A DNA stretch of 53,812 bases, taken from contig CACGJX010000007.1 of the NCBI GenBank assembly GCA_902573465.1, positions 1 through 53,812 of the forward strand. The letters run 5' to 3'. The position numbers and the translations under genes were made by a program. This stretch comes from an uncultured Pelagibacteraceae bacterium (GTDB lineage: Bacteria; Pseudomonadota; Alphaproteobacteria; Pelagibacterales; Pelagibacteraceae). The stretch's first letter is position 1, and each line of letters opens with the position of its first letter. The notes under the pieces are model-generated. The model searched no databases. It worked only from the letters and a program-made list of their open reading frames with translations, and was not told the DNA's origin. Shown here piece by piece: positions 27,725 through 36,335 of this stretch.

Positions 27725-28842
27725 TTTTTTTGATTAGGAAAATAATCCTTTAAATCACCTTCTCTATAAACATCTGCTGTGCAACAATGAACACCACCGC
27801 CAAATGCATATGCATCTCTCAATTCAACTGGAACAACCTCCATTCCTTGCTTATCAAGTTGTTCCGCTTGGTAAACTTCACTTTTTTCAACACAAACTGT
27901 TTTTGGATCAAGAACTAAAACATTCATTGATAACCATACTGATGAATAACAAAGTGGGGGTGGTTCGTTATGAGCAGGTTGAGCACTATCGATTATTTTC
28001 CACCCATTATCCTCAAATAATTTTCTTTGTTCTTTTGGAAGTCTTCTTTGAGGATTGTTTATAATAAGACCCTCTTTGATGGGGGTAAAAGTTGCATCTA
28101 TGTGAATTGGATATGGATCACCTGGAAAATTAACAGCATGGACTCTATGATCTTTAAAATGTCTTCGAAGCCAATCAATCCCCTTTAAGTTTGTAGTAAA
28201 CCCATGTTGAACCACCAAATCTTTACCAAATCTTAAAACATCTGCTGCATCGAATAGGGGCTCTTCTTCAGTAGTTACAAAAAATTTTTCTTCAGTCCAT
28301 TTAAGTCTTTTTTGAATTCCGATTTTATCTGACAAATAATCCTCACGGTAATCAGCATCTGTCAATCTAGGTTTTGGAGCAGTCTCATGACGCATATTCT
28401 TATCTTGTTCAAAATATTTTTTAATAAGAGGTCTATAATTTAAATATTCAAACCATCTACATCTATAACTCATTGTTGCTTCGAGCATTTCATTACCCAC
28501 TGTAAGTATGATGTCTCTTGCTGGCATACATCCAAACATACTTTCAACTTCCCAATCTGGAGTAGAAATTTTTTGATTATGATTAAGTGGCACAGGTCGA
28601 TCAACTTTAATTCCTCTTTTTTCCAACATTGATGCAAAATTATTCAACAATTCATTTGCTTTATCGACTGTATCTTTGGTACGTGGTCCATGAGAACCTT
28701 TCATATCTGAGTCTTCAGGCACTTTAGCATCTAAAGCAGGTTCTGGTGCAGGTATACAGCAACCATCTGCTCTTCCAACAATAACGTGCTTAAGTGGATC
28801 CCATTCATTCCAGCTATTAACAATAACTTTATCTTTGCTCAT
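27721..28842 (-). CDS. Glycine amidinotransferase-like enzyme
   Basis: The enzyme family moves the amidino group of arginine to an amine acceptor, giving ornithine and a guanidino compound (with glycine, guanidinoacetate). The match to animal L-arginine:glycine amidinotransferase is close: FDAADVLR with Asp201, IHIDATF with His247 and Asp249, SSVWLSMNVLVLD, and GGGVHCCTADV with nucleophile Cys353. It has 373 residues, compared with 423 in human AGAT including its targeting peptide. It follows a DMT permease by 9 bp, so they form an operon. The acceptor could be glycine, another amino acid or an inosamine; that is not decided by sequence. Confidence 0.85.
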   Translation of the reverse strand: MSKDKVIVNSWNEWDPLKHVIVGRADGCCIPAPEPALDAKVPEDSDMKGSHGPRTKDTVDKANELLNNFASMLEKRGIKVDRPVPLNHNQKISTPDWEVESMFGCMPARDIILTVGNEMLEATMSYRCRWFEYLNYRPLIKKYFEQDKNMRHETAPKPRLTDADYREDYLSDKIGIQKRLKWTEEKFFVTTEEEPLFDAADVLRFGKDLVVQHGFTTNLKGIDWLRRHFKDHRVHAVNFPGDPYPIHIDATFTPIKEGLIINNPQRRLPKEQRKLFEDNGWKIIDSAQPAHNEPPPLCYSSVWLSMNVLVLDPKTVCVEKSEVYQAEQLDKQGMEVVPVELRDAYAFGGGVHCCTADVYREGDLKDYFPNQKN

Positions 28843-28851
28843 GTTCTTAGA

Positions 28852-29757
28852 TTAATTTAAAGCTATAAATCTTTTATTCCAACGCATTACTAAACTGTAA
28901 TAAATTAATGAAATAAATAGAAAAAATCCTCCAACTATAGTGTAAGTATCAGGTACTTCATTTATGCCCAAGATAGGTAACCAAACCCAAAAAATTCCAC
29001 CAATAACCTCGGTCAATGATAATAATGTTAATTCTGCAGCAGGAATAGCTTTTGAGCCAATAGAATATAAGATTAGTCCTAAGCAAACCAATGTTCCATG
29101 AAGAGAAAATAAAGCTCCATTATAACTAGTTGAAAGAAATACTTGGTTTGTAATTAAAAGCATTATTGATGCGAAAACAAAACAAAAAAGTCCTGAAAAA
29201 GCTACAGTTGTAAACTTTGGAGTTTCTGTTCTCCACCTAAGAGTCACGGAAAAAACAGAGAAACCAATTGATGAAAGCATTCCAAAAATAAAACCAACAA
29301 CAGAATTAGATCCACTGCTTCCAAACGCCATAATTATGATTCCTACTGTTGCAATAAAAATTGAGATCCAAACATTTAAAGATATTTTTTCTTTAAGAAA
29401 TAAAAAAGCTAAAAGTGCAGTAAAAAAAGGCATAGCTGCAAGACAGAGCAAGGTAATGGCAGCTGATGTATTTGTAATTGAATAAATAAAACTTATCATT
29501 GCAATTCCTAAGCCTGTTCCACCAATAATGCCCGAATAACCCATCTTAAGATAATTTTTATAAAATTTAATCCCCTCTTCAAAATAAAGATAAAGGTTTA
29601 ATAGAATAAATATTGTTAATCCTCTTCCAAAAATATATTGCCATGGTACTTGATTAGGATTATCCATATATCTCACTACAAGAGGTCCAAAAGACCATAA
29701 AATACCCGCAAACAAAACTACTGGCACTGCGATTTTTGGATTTTTTAATTCAAGCAT
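28852..29757 (-). CDS. DMT-superfamily permease (EamA family)
   Basis: A 301-residue protein with ten hydrophobic helices in two EamA repeats; the repeat ends NTSAAITLLCLAAMPFFTALLA and LTLLSLTEVIGGIFWVWLPILG are typical. It is the first gene of a two-gene unit with the amidinotransferase (9-bp gap). This suggests transport of arginine, ornithine or the guanidino product, but that is inference from position. It is a paralogue of the permeases at 23972 and 52603. Confidence 0.88.
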   Translation of the reverse strand: MLELKNPKIAVPVVLFAGILWSFGPLVVRYMDNPNQVPWQYIFGRGLTIFILLNLYLYFEEGIKFYKNYLKMGYSGIIGGTGLGIAMISFIYSITNTSAAITLLCLAAMPFFTALLAFLFLKEKISLNVWISIFIATVGIIIMAFGSSGSNSVVGFIFGMLSSIGFSVFSVTLRWRTETPKFTTVAFSGLFCFVFASIMLLITNQVFLSTSYNGALFSLHGTLVCLGLILYSIGSKAIPAAELTLLSLTEVIGGIFWVWLPILGINEVPDTYTIVGGFFLFISLIYYSLVMRWNKRFIALN

Positions 29758-29814
29758 CTGCGAAGATTAAATCTAAAAATTTATAACTACAACAAAAATG
29801 AGATGGCTTTAGCC

Positions 29815-29931
29815 ATGAATTTTACTTTTCCATTTAAAGTTGTGCTATACGTATTTCTATTCTTGATTGGTTTTTATTTTCATATAATTAAAAATAAATA
29901 TGGATTTAGAAGTGCTAAATATTGCTGCTGA
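29815..29931 (+). CDS. Possible small membrane protein (38 aa)
   Basis: An ATG at 29815 opens a 38-codon frame: one strongly hydrophobic helix (KVVLYVFLFLIGFYFHII) followed by a basic tail ending in two cysteines. It overlaps the SufU-like gene by 32 bp in a different frame. There is no recognisable family, and the AT-rich composition makes hydrophobic ORFs frequent, so this is only a candidate. Confidence 0.22.
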   Translation: MNFTFPFKVVLYVFLFLIGFYFHIIKNKYGFRSAKYCC

Positions 29932-30298
29932 CACGGCAAACAATAGAGATGTTAAGAACCGGACACATGTCTCAAAGTTAAAAAATTCAATGTGTGGGGA
30001 TGAAATGCAAATAGAGCTTATATTAAAAAACGATAAAATTTTAGACTTTGGGTATCAAGGTAAATCTTGTATATACTGCCAAGCATCAGCTAGTCTGTTA
30101 TCAAAAATTTCCATTAATAATAAAAAAGAAAAAATTAACGATTTATGTGATAGGGCTGAGTCATATTTTGATGATGATATAAAAATTGCAGATAAAAAAT
30201 GGAATTCTTTGAAAAAATTGATCAAAAAGAAAAATATTAATAAAAAAGATTGTATATTGTTACCTTTCAAAACTTTAAAAAAGATAGTATCAAACTAA
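29900..30298 (+). CDS. SufU/IscU-like iron-sulfur cluster scaffold protein
   Basis: The 132-residue protein has the three conserved cysteines of U-type scaffolds: NSMCGDEM (Cys32 with Asp34), GKSCIYCQASAS (Cys57) and KKDCILLPF (Cys118). In the family these bind zinc or a nascent Fe-S cluster and accept sulfur from a cysteine desulfurase. No desulfurase, SufBCD or IscA gene is adjacent in this window. It is followed 2 bp later by the HPP membrane protein. An extra Cys60 is unusual. Confidence 0.82.
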   Translation: MDLEVLNIAADTANNRDVKNRTHVSKLKNSMCGDEMQIELILKNDKILDFGYQGKSCIYCQASASLLSKISINNKKEKINDLCDRAESYFDDDIKIADKKWNSLKKLIKKKNINKKDCILLPFKTLKKIVSN

Positions 30299-30300
30299 TT

Positions 30301-30759
30301 ATGGGCAATCTTAAACAATCTCTTTTAGCTGGTTTATTTTCAATAATTACAATTGGAATTTTAACTTTCTTAACTTATAGAACAGAATTTGGGATCTTTC
30401 TGTTAGCCTCATTTGGATCATCTATGGTTTTACTTTATGGATATCCTGAAAGTCCATTTGCCCAACCAAAAAATGTTTTTTTTGGCCATTTAGTTACCGC
30501 CATCGTAGGTTTGCTTTTTTTAAACTTTATTCCATTACCAATCTTTTTAACTATACCATTGGCAGTAGGAGTCGGGGTTGGATTGATGATCCTATTAAAT
30601 GTTACTCACCCACCCGCGGGTGGTAATCCAATTGTAGTTATTATTGGTAGTGTCTCTTTTGATTACTTGCTAAGTCCTGTAATATCAGGATCAGTTATAA
30701 TTATCATTTTTGCAATAATTATTAACAAATTTATTTTAAAAAAGTCTTATCCAAGCTAA
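30301..30759 (+). CDS. HPP family transmembrane protein
   Basis: Four to five hydrophobic helices in 152 residues with the defining motif NVTHPPAGGNPI (the His-Pro-Pro that names the family) and FGSSMVLLYGYPESPFAQPKNVFFGH. Some HPP proteins from cyanobacteria and plastids transport nitrite; others are uncharacterised. I take the ATG at 30301, 2 bp after the scaffold gene; an alternative start at 30250 lies within that gene and would add a hydrophilic extension. Confidence 0.87.
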   Translation: MGNLKQSLLAGLFSIITIGILTFLTYRTEFGIFLLASFGSSMVLLYGYPESPFAQPKNVFFGHLVTAIVGLLFLNFIPLPIFLTIPLAVGVGVGLMILLNVTHPPAGGNPIVVIIGSVSFDYLLSPVISGSVIIIIFAIIINKFILKKSYPS

Positions 30760-30769
30760 AAATAATTTT

Positions 30770-30853
30770 TTAAGAAATTATAAAATTATTTTCAATAAGA
30801 AGACCTATTAATATTCCTATAATCAAAGCAAATATTAATTTTTTCTTATTCAC
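30770..30853 (-). CDS. Possible tiny membrane protein after livM (27 aa)
   Basis: A GTG at 30853 overlaps the livM stop by 8 bp and starts a 27-codon frame coding for one basic-flanked hydrophobic helix (NKKKLIFALIIGILIGLLI). The close coupling to livM and the positive-inside N-terminus look like a genuine small membrane protein, but its length gives no homology evidence. Confidence 0.28.
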   Translation of the reverse strand: MNKKKLIFALIIGILIGLLIENNFIIS

Positions 30854-31916
30854 TTTTTTGTGCTGAAGATTTAAGATTTTTAATACCAGACGAAAATAAT
30901 TTTGATCTCAAACTTTGTTTAAGATTTTCCCAAAGCTTAGCCATTCCTAAAGGTTCATAAATCATAAATATTATCATTAAAAGACCAAATATTACCTGTT
31001 CGATTGATGAAATAATTGTAGCATCAATAGCTCCGTGAAATACATTGTTTCCTATAGCATTTAAAAGAACTGGAAAAAGTAAAATAAATGCTGCCCCTAT
31101 AAAAGCACCATTAATAGTCCCAAGTCCGCCAAGAATGCACATAAATAAGATTTTAAAAGATAACTTAATATCAAAAGCAACTGGCTCTAAAGATTTTAGA
31201 TAACAAAATGCAAAAAGAGCACCAGCTACACCACAATAAAATGCACTAATAGCAAATGCTTGAACTTTAGTTCTTAATAATGAAACTCCCATGGACTCAG
31301 CAGCAATATCCATATCTCTAACTGCCATCCAATTTCTGCCTGTACTTCCTCTTGCCATATTCATAGCCAATAAAGTTAAAATCGTGGTTACAGCTAAACA
31401 TACAAAATACATAGCTAATGGTGTCGTAAATGGTTTTCCTAAGATTACTATATCTTGTGCTGTTATAATTCCTGAAGAGTCATAGTTTTTAAACCATCCA
31501 AATTTATCTATCATCCATATAATAAAAAACTGTGAGGCTAGTGTTGCTACCATAAGATAAATTCCCCTTACTTTTAAACTTGGTAGACCAAATAAAATTC
31601 CAAAAGCCGCAGCAATTAAACCTGAAACTATCAGTGAGCCAACAAAACCAAGATCCGGCACTCTTAAAATAAGATTAAACATTGCGAAAGCACCCGCAGC
31701 CATAAACCCAGCAGCACCCAAGGCTAATTGTCCTGTATACCCCATTACAATTTGCTGTCCAATTGTAGCTAATGCTAGGCAAAGCCAAGGAATAAGTATG
31801 GAGGTGTACCAATACTCTGTTTTAATGAACGTGGGTATTATTAATACACTCAAAACCATACAAACAGCTAAGTTGATCAGGTCTTTTTTTGTGTAGGTCA
31901 TAAAAATTGGTTTCAT
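30846..31916 (-). CDS. livM: Branched-chain amino-acid-type ABC transporter permease LivM
   Basis: One of two membrane subunits of a Liv/HAAT-family importer. The 356-residue protein has about ten hydrophobic helices and the family landmarks GQLALGAAGFMAAGAFA and the coupling loop with GRNWMAVRDMDIAAESMGVSLLRTK (EAA-like). The C-terminal tail is hydrophilic. It follows livH by 3 bp and is the last recognised gene of the transporter operon. Homologous systems carry leucine-type amino acids, amides or urea, so the substrate is open. Confidence 0.93.
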   Translation of the reverse strand: MKPIFMTYTKKDLINLAVCMVLSVLIIPTFIKTEYWYTSILIPWLCLALATIGQQIVMGYTGQLALGAAGFMAAGAFAMFNLILRVPDLGFVGSLIVSGLIAAAFGILFGLPSLKVRGIYLMVATLASQFFIIWMIDKFGWFKNYDSSGIITAQDIVILGKPFTTPLAMYFVCLAVTTILTLLAMNMARGSTGRNWMAVRDMDIAAESMGVSLLRTKVQAFAISAFYCGVAGALFAFCYLKSLEPVAFDIKLSFKILFMCILGGLGTINGAFIGAAFILLFPVLLNAIGNNVFHGAIDATIISSIEQVIFGLLMIIFMIYEPLGMAKLWENLKQSLRSKLFSSGIKNLKSSAQKSE

Positions 31917-31919
31917 AAA

Positions 31920-32828
31920 TTAAACTCTCCTAATAATTTTTTCTCCAAATAAACCTTCCGGTCTATATAATAAAAAAAATATCGCTAATACATATGGAGC
32001 CCATCCTTCAATAGCTCCTCCAAAAAACGGTCCGATATAAACCTCTAATATTTTTTCTACTGCACCAATAATTAAACCTCCAATAATTGCTCCTGGAATA
32101 GACGAGAATCCACCTATAATTAAAACTGGCAAAGCTTTTAACGCAAGATCAACAAGAGCAAATTGAACACCAGCTCTTGCTCCCCACATCATTCCTGCTA
32201 CTAAAGCTACGACACCTGCAGCAGACCAAACTAATAACATTATATGTTTTAAAGGAATTCCTATAGAACTTGCTGCTCCTGCATCATCTGCAACAGCTCT
32301 CAAACCTAAACCAATTTTTGTGTATTTGAATAATAAAAATAGACCGATAATCATTATAGCTGCAACTAATCCAGCTGTAATATCGAGTGCACTAATAAAT
32401 AATTTTAGATTATCTGCGATCCATGGCACTGGAAAATCTCCTATACCTAAATCTAATCTTCTTACTTCTACTCCCCACGCTGCTTGAGCAAGTCCCTCTA
32501 AGACATATCCTAAGCCTATTGTGGCCATTAACACTGTATCTTCACTAGCATTCATCAAAGGTCTTAAAACCAATCTTTCAGTGCAAAGACCAACAACAAC
32601 CATCAAAAAAGCAGCTAGAATAAACGCGAGTACAAAAGGTATATTAAAATCTTGCATGAAACCACAGAAAGCAAGTACTGAGAAAAAAACCATAGCTCCT
32701 TGTGAAAAGTTAAATGTTGCTGACGCTTTAAAAATAAGAACAAAGCCTAAAGCAACTAAAGAATACATTGTACCAGCAAGTAAACCACCAACCAGAACTT
32801 CCATAAAAAATAATAATTCATTTGCCAT
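31920..32828 (-). CDS. livH: Branched-chain amino-acid-type ABC transporter permease LivH
   Basis: The second membrane subunit (302 aa), with FNFSQGAMVFFSVLAF near the N-terminus, the cytoplasmic coupling loop YTKIGLGLRAVADDAGAASSIGI and a C-terminal FFLLYRPEGLFGE, all standard for LivH. Around eight to nine helices are visible. It lies between livG (9 bp) and livM (3 bp), so expression is coupled. Confidence 0.94.
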   Translation of the reverse strand: MANELLFFMEVLVGGLLAGTMYSLVALGFVLIFKASATFNFSQGAMVFFSVLAFCGFMQDFNIPFVLAFILAAFLMVVVGLCTERLVLRPLMNASEDTVLMATIGLGYVLEGLAQAAWGVEVRRLDLGIGDFPVPWIADNLKLFISALDITAGLVAAIMIIGLFLLFKYTKIGLGLRAVADDAGAASSIGIPLKHIMLLVWSAAGVVALVAGMMWGARAGVQFALVDLALKALPVLIIGGFSSIPGAIIGGLIIGAVEKILEVYIGPFFGGAIEGWAPYVLAIFFLLYRPEGLFGEKIIRRV

Positions 32829-32837
32829 ATTATAATC

Positions 32838-33632
32838 CTAGTGTTCTACTCCTAAGTAAGCGTCTATTACTTTTTGGTTTGCCATTATTTCATCTGGTGT
32901 TCCATCGCCAATAACTTTACCATAATCAAGCACAACAACTCTATCAGATATATCCATTACCACTCCCATATCATGCTCGATTAAAACCATTGTTGTGCCA
33001 AGTTCATCATTTACCTTTAAAATAAATCTACACATATCTCTTTTTTCTTCGACATTCATTCCGGCCATCGGCTCATCCAATAAAATTATTGAAGAGTCGG
33101 TTGCAAGCGCCCGACCTAACTCAACTTTTTTTTGTAATCCATAAGGCAGTTTTCCTACAGGAGTGTCTTTAATGTCTTCTATCTCTAAAAAACTTATTAT
33201 TTCTTCTGATCTCTCTCTATTTAATTTCTCCTCTTTTTTTACTTTTGGAAGTTGTAAAGCTACTTCAAGGAAATTTGTTTTTGTGTGAAGTTTTCTACCT
33301 ACTAGAATATTATCCAGCACTGACATTCTTTTAAAAAGAGCTAAGTTTTGAAATGTTCTTGATAGACCCATTTGAGCCATGATATTCGGGGTTATATTAG
33401 GTACTACTTGTCCTCTGAAAGATACAGTTCCTTGTTGAGGCTTATAAATTCCATTAATACAGTTTAACATTGAGCTCTTTCCAGCCCCATTAGGTCCAAT
33501 TATTGCTCTAACCTCGTGCTCAAGAACATTAAATGAAGTGTCAGTAATAGCCTTAACACCCCCAAAAGCGAGTGAAATATTATTTACCTCTAATATTGGC
33601 TTTCCTATTTTAAACTTTCTTTCGTATGCCAT
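32838..33632 (-). CDS. livG: Branched-chain amino-acid-type ABC transporter ATPase LivG
   Basis: An ABC ATPase of 264 residues with Walker A GPNGAGKSS, the Q-loop region GLSRTFQNLALF characteristic of LivG, the signature PYGLQKKVELGRAL and Walker B IILLDEPMAGM. It pairs with LivF to power the LivHM channel. The ORF follows livF after 2 bp. The signature helix lacks the usual LSGGQ serine-glycine-glycine form and has PYGLQ, which is normal for LivG proteins. Confidence 0.95.
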   Translation of the reverse strand: MAYERKFKIGKPILEVNNISLAFGGVKAITDTSFNVLEHEVRAIIGPNGAGKSSMLNCINGIYKPQQGTVSFRGQVVPNITPNIMAQMGLSRTFQNLALFKRMSVLDNILVGRKLHTKTNFLEVALQLPKVKKEEKLNRERSEEIISFLEIEDIKDTPVGKLPYGLQKKVELGRALATDSSIILLDEPMAGMNVEEKRDMCRFILKVNDELGTTMVLIEHDMGVVMDISDRVVVLDYGKVIGDGTPDEIMANQKVIDAYLGVEH

Positions 33633-33634
33633 CT

Positions 33635-34450
33635 TTAATTAATTTTTTTGTTTAAACTTTCCTCTTTAAGAACATCTCTAAAGTTTTTTCTGCCTTTTTT
33701 TGATATACCTAAGTATAATTCTTTTACTTTATCATTATTTAATAAACTTTCCGCGGTCCCCTCAAGCATGACTTTGCCCGTTTCAATGATGTAACCATAA
33801 TCGGAATTTTTTAATGCAATATTAGTATTCTGTTCAGCAAGCAAAATACTAACTCCTTCTTTTTGATTTAACTCTTTTACAATATTAAAAATCTCAGCAA
33901 CTAATTGAGGCGCTAAGCCCATTGTTGGCTCGTCTAATAACAACATTTTAGGTTTTGCCATCATTGCTCTTGCAACTGCAATCATTTGTTGTTCTCCACC
34001 TGATGTGAATGCTGCTTGACTTTTTCTTCTCTCTTTTAGTCTTAGAAAATAAGTATAAATTTTCTCTAATTCTTGATCAATATCTCCTTTAGATAATTTT
34101 CTTGAATAAGCTCCAGAAATAATATTTTCCTCAACAGTTAAATGACCAAAGCATCTTCTGCCCTCTAATACTTGTACCATTCCTAGACCAACCATTTGAG
34201 ATGGGTTCTGTTTTTCTATTGAGTTTCCATCATAATCGATTGATCCTTTTGTAACTTTACCTCTTTCGGAGGCTAACATAGTTGAGACAGCTTTTAATGT
34301 TGTGCTTTTACCCGCTCCATTTGCTCCTAATAACGCAACTACTTTTCCTTTGGGAACTTTTAAAGAAACATCATGTAATGCTAAAATAACGTTATCATAC
34401 ATTACCTCAATATTTCTAATATCAAGAATGTTTGCCGAATTATTACTCAT
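33635..34450 (-). CDS. livF: Branched-chain amino-acid-type ABC transporter ATPase LivF
   Basis: The second ATPase, 271 residues from the ATG at 34450 (SNNSANILDIRNIEV). It has Walker A GANGAGKSTT, the signature TSGGEQQMIAVARA and Walker B MLLLDEPTMGLAP. An upstream start at 34498 is possible on paper, but its first codons would lie in the arm of a strong hairpin (34480-34522), so I reject it. It is the first gene after the substrate-binding protein and is followed by livG. Confidence 0.94.
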   Translation of the reverse strand: MSNNSANILDIRNIEVMYDNVILALHDVSLKVPKGKVVALLGANGAGKSTTLKAVSTMLASERGKVTKGSIDYDGNSIEKQNPSQMVGLGMVQVLEGRRCFGHLTVEENIISGAYSRKLSKGDIDQELEKIYTYFLRLKERRKSQAAFTSGGEQQMIAVARAMMAKPKMLLLDEPTMGLAPQLVAEIFNIVKELNQKEGVSILLAEQNTNIALKNSDYGYIIETGKVMLEGTAESLLNNDKVKELYLGISKKGRKNFRDVLKEESLNKKIN

Positions 34451-34479
34451 TAGTTTCTTATTTACTTTAATTTTCTTTA

Positions 34480-34522
34480 AATGGGAAGTTTGAAACAATT
34501 GAAATTGTTTAAACTTCCCATT
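34480..34522 (-). promoter_or_regulatory. Strong stem-loop between the binding-protein gene and livF
   Basis: The sequence AATGGGAAGTTT (34480-34491) and AAACAATT (34493-34500) pairs with AATTGTTT (34503-34510) and AAACTTCCCATT (34511-34522). This gives a 20-bp stem with a single bulged G at 34492 and a small loop. No U-run follows in the minus direction, so it is not a classic terminator. Such hairpins after a binding-protein gene usually protect the upstream mRNA and lower downstream expression, giving many binding proteins per transporter. Confidence 0.8.
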
Positions 34523-34531
34523 CTTGTGAAC

Positions 34532-34555
34532 ATTAATTAATTAAATTAATTAATT
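34532..34555 (-). repeat. AT-only palindrome at the 3' end of the binding-protein gene
   Basis: Just after the stop of the binding-protein gene there is a palindrome built of TTAATTAATTAA units about an AAA centre. It sits 9 bp before the strong hairpin in the minus direction, so the two could act together in mRNA processing. The low complexity means chance cannot be excluded. Confidence 0.4.
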
Positions 34556-35894
34556 ATCCACATTTTTTTGGTGTTATGTTATTTTCTTTCGCAAATTTTG
34601 CTGCAGAGTCTTCAACTAAACCTCTAATAAATTTAGGGTCTAATGGAGCTTCCCAACCAGTTACCTGATTGAATTTTTTTCCATCCCACTGCATTACAGC
34701 AAATTTACCGGCACCTTCATGGTTTGCACATGAAATAGCAAATGGAGCTAACATTCCTCCAACTCCAAGTTCAGTAAGTCTAGCTTCAGTCATGTTTAAA
34801 GCCTCATAACCATCTCTAAACTCAGCACCAGTCACTGCTTTACCAACTTTGTTATGCATCTTTTGAGCATTTCTTAACGCCTCAATCCACATAACTGCAG
34901 CACCCAGTCCTCTATTCCAGTAAACTGAACCAATTCTATTTGGATCAGCTAAGTTACCTTTTCCAGAACCATATACTTTGTCTTTGATGTCTTTAACTAA
35001 CGGATATTCGCCTGGTAAAGCATTAGCAACTGCATAAGTTCCTATTGCAGCATCACCTGCTGGATACATATCCTCTTCAGCAGCACCGAATGTTACGTAC
35101 ATCATTCTATCTCTTGGGAAATTAATTCTAGCAGCATTAGTCATTGCTGTTGAATTCATTCCAGAACCTGCTCCCCAGAAAGTAACCCAATCAGGATTTT
35201 CTCTTCTGATTTGCAGCCACTGTGATTGTTGTTCTAGACCTGGAGGTGGAATTGAAATTTCAACTAATTTCATTCCCCAGTCAGAAGTTATTTTTCTCAT
35301 TGCCGGTAATGGCTCTCTTCCATAAGCAGAGTCAATGTGTAAGTGAACGATCTTTTTACCTTTCATCTTATCAATTCCGCCTTCGATTTCAGCCATAAAT
35401 TTTAATTTAACAGCTATTTGTGACCAGTAATGACTTGCAGCATTAAATACCCAAGGCCATACTCTTCCATCAGCACCGTCAGTTCTTCCATAACCATATT
35501 GAGCTAAAACAACATTGTCTTTTGCCATACGGTTAATAACTGCATATGCTCCTGGTGTTCCTAAAGTATCAAAAACAACTATTCTTTGACCATCTTTTTC
35601 AAGTAGTCTTTGGTAACACTCAACTGTTTTCACAGCGTTGTACTCAGTTTCACATTCTTGCCATGTAAGCATGACTCCGTTCACTCCGCCCGTCATATTG
35701 ACATAATTCATGTAGTCAATCTGAGCCCCATAGTAACCAGTCCCCATTGCTGAATAAGGTCCAACACGGCTACTAGCTACAGGAAAGTATTGAGTTTCTG
35801 CTCCAAATACTTTTTGAGGTAAAGCGAGTGAAGAAAATAAAGCTACAACTACTGTGAAAGTAGATGCAAGCCTTTTTAACATTCTTGTTAACAT
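34554..35894 (-). CDS. Periplasmic substrate-binding protein of a Liv-type ABC importer
   Basis: The 446-residue precursor has a Sec signal peptide (LKRLASTFTVVVALFSSLALP…VFGA) and a type I periplasmic binding fold: MNYVNMTGGVNGVMLTW, IVVFDTLGTPGAYAVINRMAKDN, KIVHLHIDSAYGRE and GMNSTAMTNAA. A GAGGGG Shine-Dalgarno lies 5-7 bp upstream of the ATG, one of the best in the window, consistent with high expression. It precedes livF, livG, livH and livM on the same strand. The sequence is closer to Liv/amide/urea-type binding proteins than to E. coli LivK, so its ligand is uncertain. Confidence 0.9.
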   Translation of the reverse strand: MLTRMLKRLASTFTVVVALFSSLALPQKVFGAETQYFPVASSRVGPYSAMGTGYYGAQIDYMNYVNMTGGVNGVMLTWQECETEYNAVKTVECYQRLLEKDGQRIVVFDTLGTPGAYAVINRMAKDNVVLAQYGYGRTDGADGRVWPWVFNAASHYWSQIAVKLKFMAEIEGGIDKMKGKKIVHLHIDSAYGREPLPAMRKITSDWGMKLVEISIPPPGLEQQSQWLQIRRENPDWVTFWGAGSGMNSTAMTNAARINFPRDRMMYVTFGAAEEDMYPAGDAAIGTYAVANALPGEYPLVKDIKDKVYGSGKGNLADPNRIGSVYWNRGLGAAVMWIEALRNAQKMHNKVGKAVTGAEFRDGYEALNMTEARLTELGVGGMLAPFAISCANHEGAGKFAVMQWDGKKFNQVTGWEAPLDPKFIRGLVEDSAAKFAKENNITPKKCG

Positions 35895-36335
35895 TTCTAC
35901 CCCTCTTAATTAAGTTAATGATTGAGTTAATCACATGCCTATGGTTTGTGCAAATTTTAATCATTCCAATTCGCATCCAAATGTCGCATTACAACCTTAA
36001 GATGAAATAAACCATAAGTTGAAATAAATTGTACTTATTAAAATTATTTCCATCTTTTTACAAATAATTCTATTTATAATAGATGCTTAACAGTCAACTA
36101 ACTGATTTTACCTAATATTTTTCACATTCAATCAAGAAGAAGTTCAATAATTTTTTTATAATGAAAGTGTCTCCTTTGATTAATTAGTAAGTCATTTAAT
36201 AATTAATATCTTTAGAATGAATATTCATAAATTTATTTTTAAAGAGACTAATCCATGTCAAAAATAATTCATTGCTTGGGATCCTAAAATAATGTTAGAT
36301 GCGATTAATAAATATATAAATATACAGGAGATTAA
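35895..36335. other. 441-bp divergent intergenic region
   Basis: This is the longest gene-free stretch. It holds the Shine-Dalgarno and presumed promoter of the binding-protein gene on the minus strand (a TTGCAC-like box near 35945-35955) and the promoter of the formate dehydrogenase gene at its right end. A TATAAT near 36152 and AT-rich inverted repeats (around 36178-36205) are also present. Only tiny ORFs (about 10 codons at 36255) were found, and no tRNA or known riboswitch. Confidence 0.6.
36272..36330 (+). promoter_or_regulatory. Predicted promoter and ribosome binding site for formate dehydrogenase
   Basis: TTGCTT (36272-36277), 17 bp, then TTAGAT (36295-36300) is a plausible sigma-70 promoter. 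AGGAG (36326-36330) is a strong Shine-Dalgarno five bases before the ATG at 36336; most genes in this window lack such a clear one, so strong translation is expected. Confidence 0.45.

Noticed and set aside
34451..34498. Longer livF N-terminus
   Set aside because: The extra codons fall in the arm of a 20-bp hairpin, and the conserved LivF N-terminus begins after the downstream ATG at 34450.
34532..34555. AT-only palindrome as a transposon or MITE end
   Set aside because: There is no target duplication, partner repeat or transposase nearby; low complexity explains it more simply.
36255..36287. Ten-codon ORF upstream of fdh as a leader peptide
   Set aside because: It has no run of regulatory codons and no attenuator hairpin, and it overlaps the better-supported promoter.
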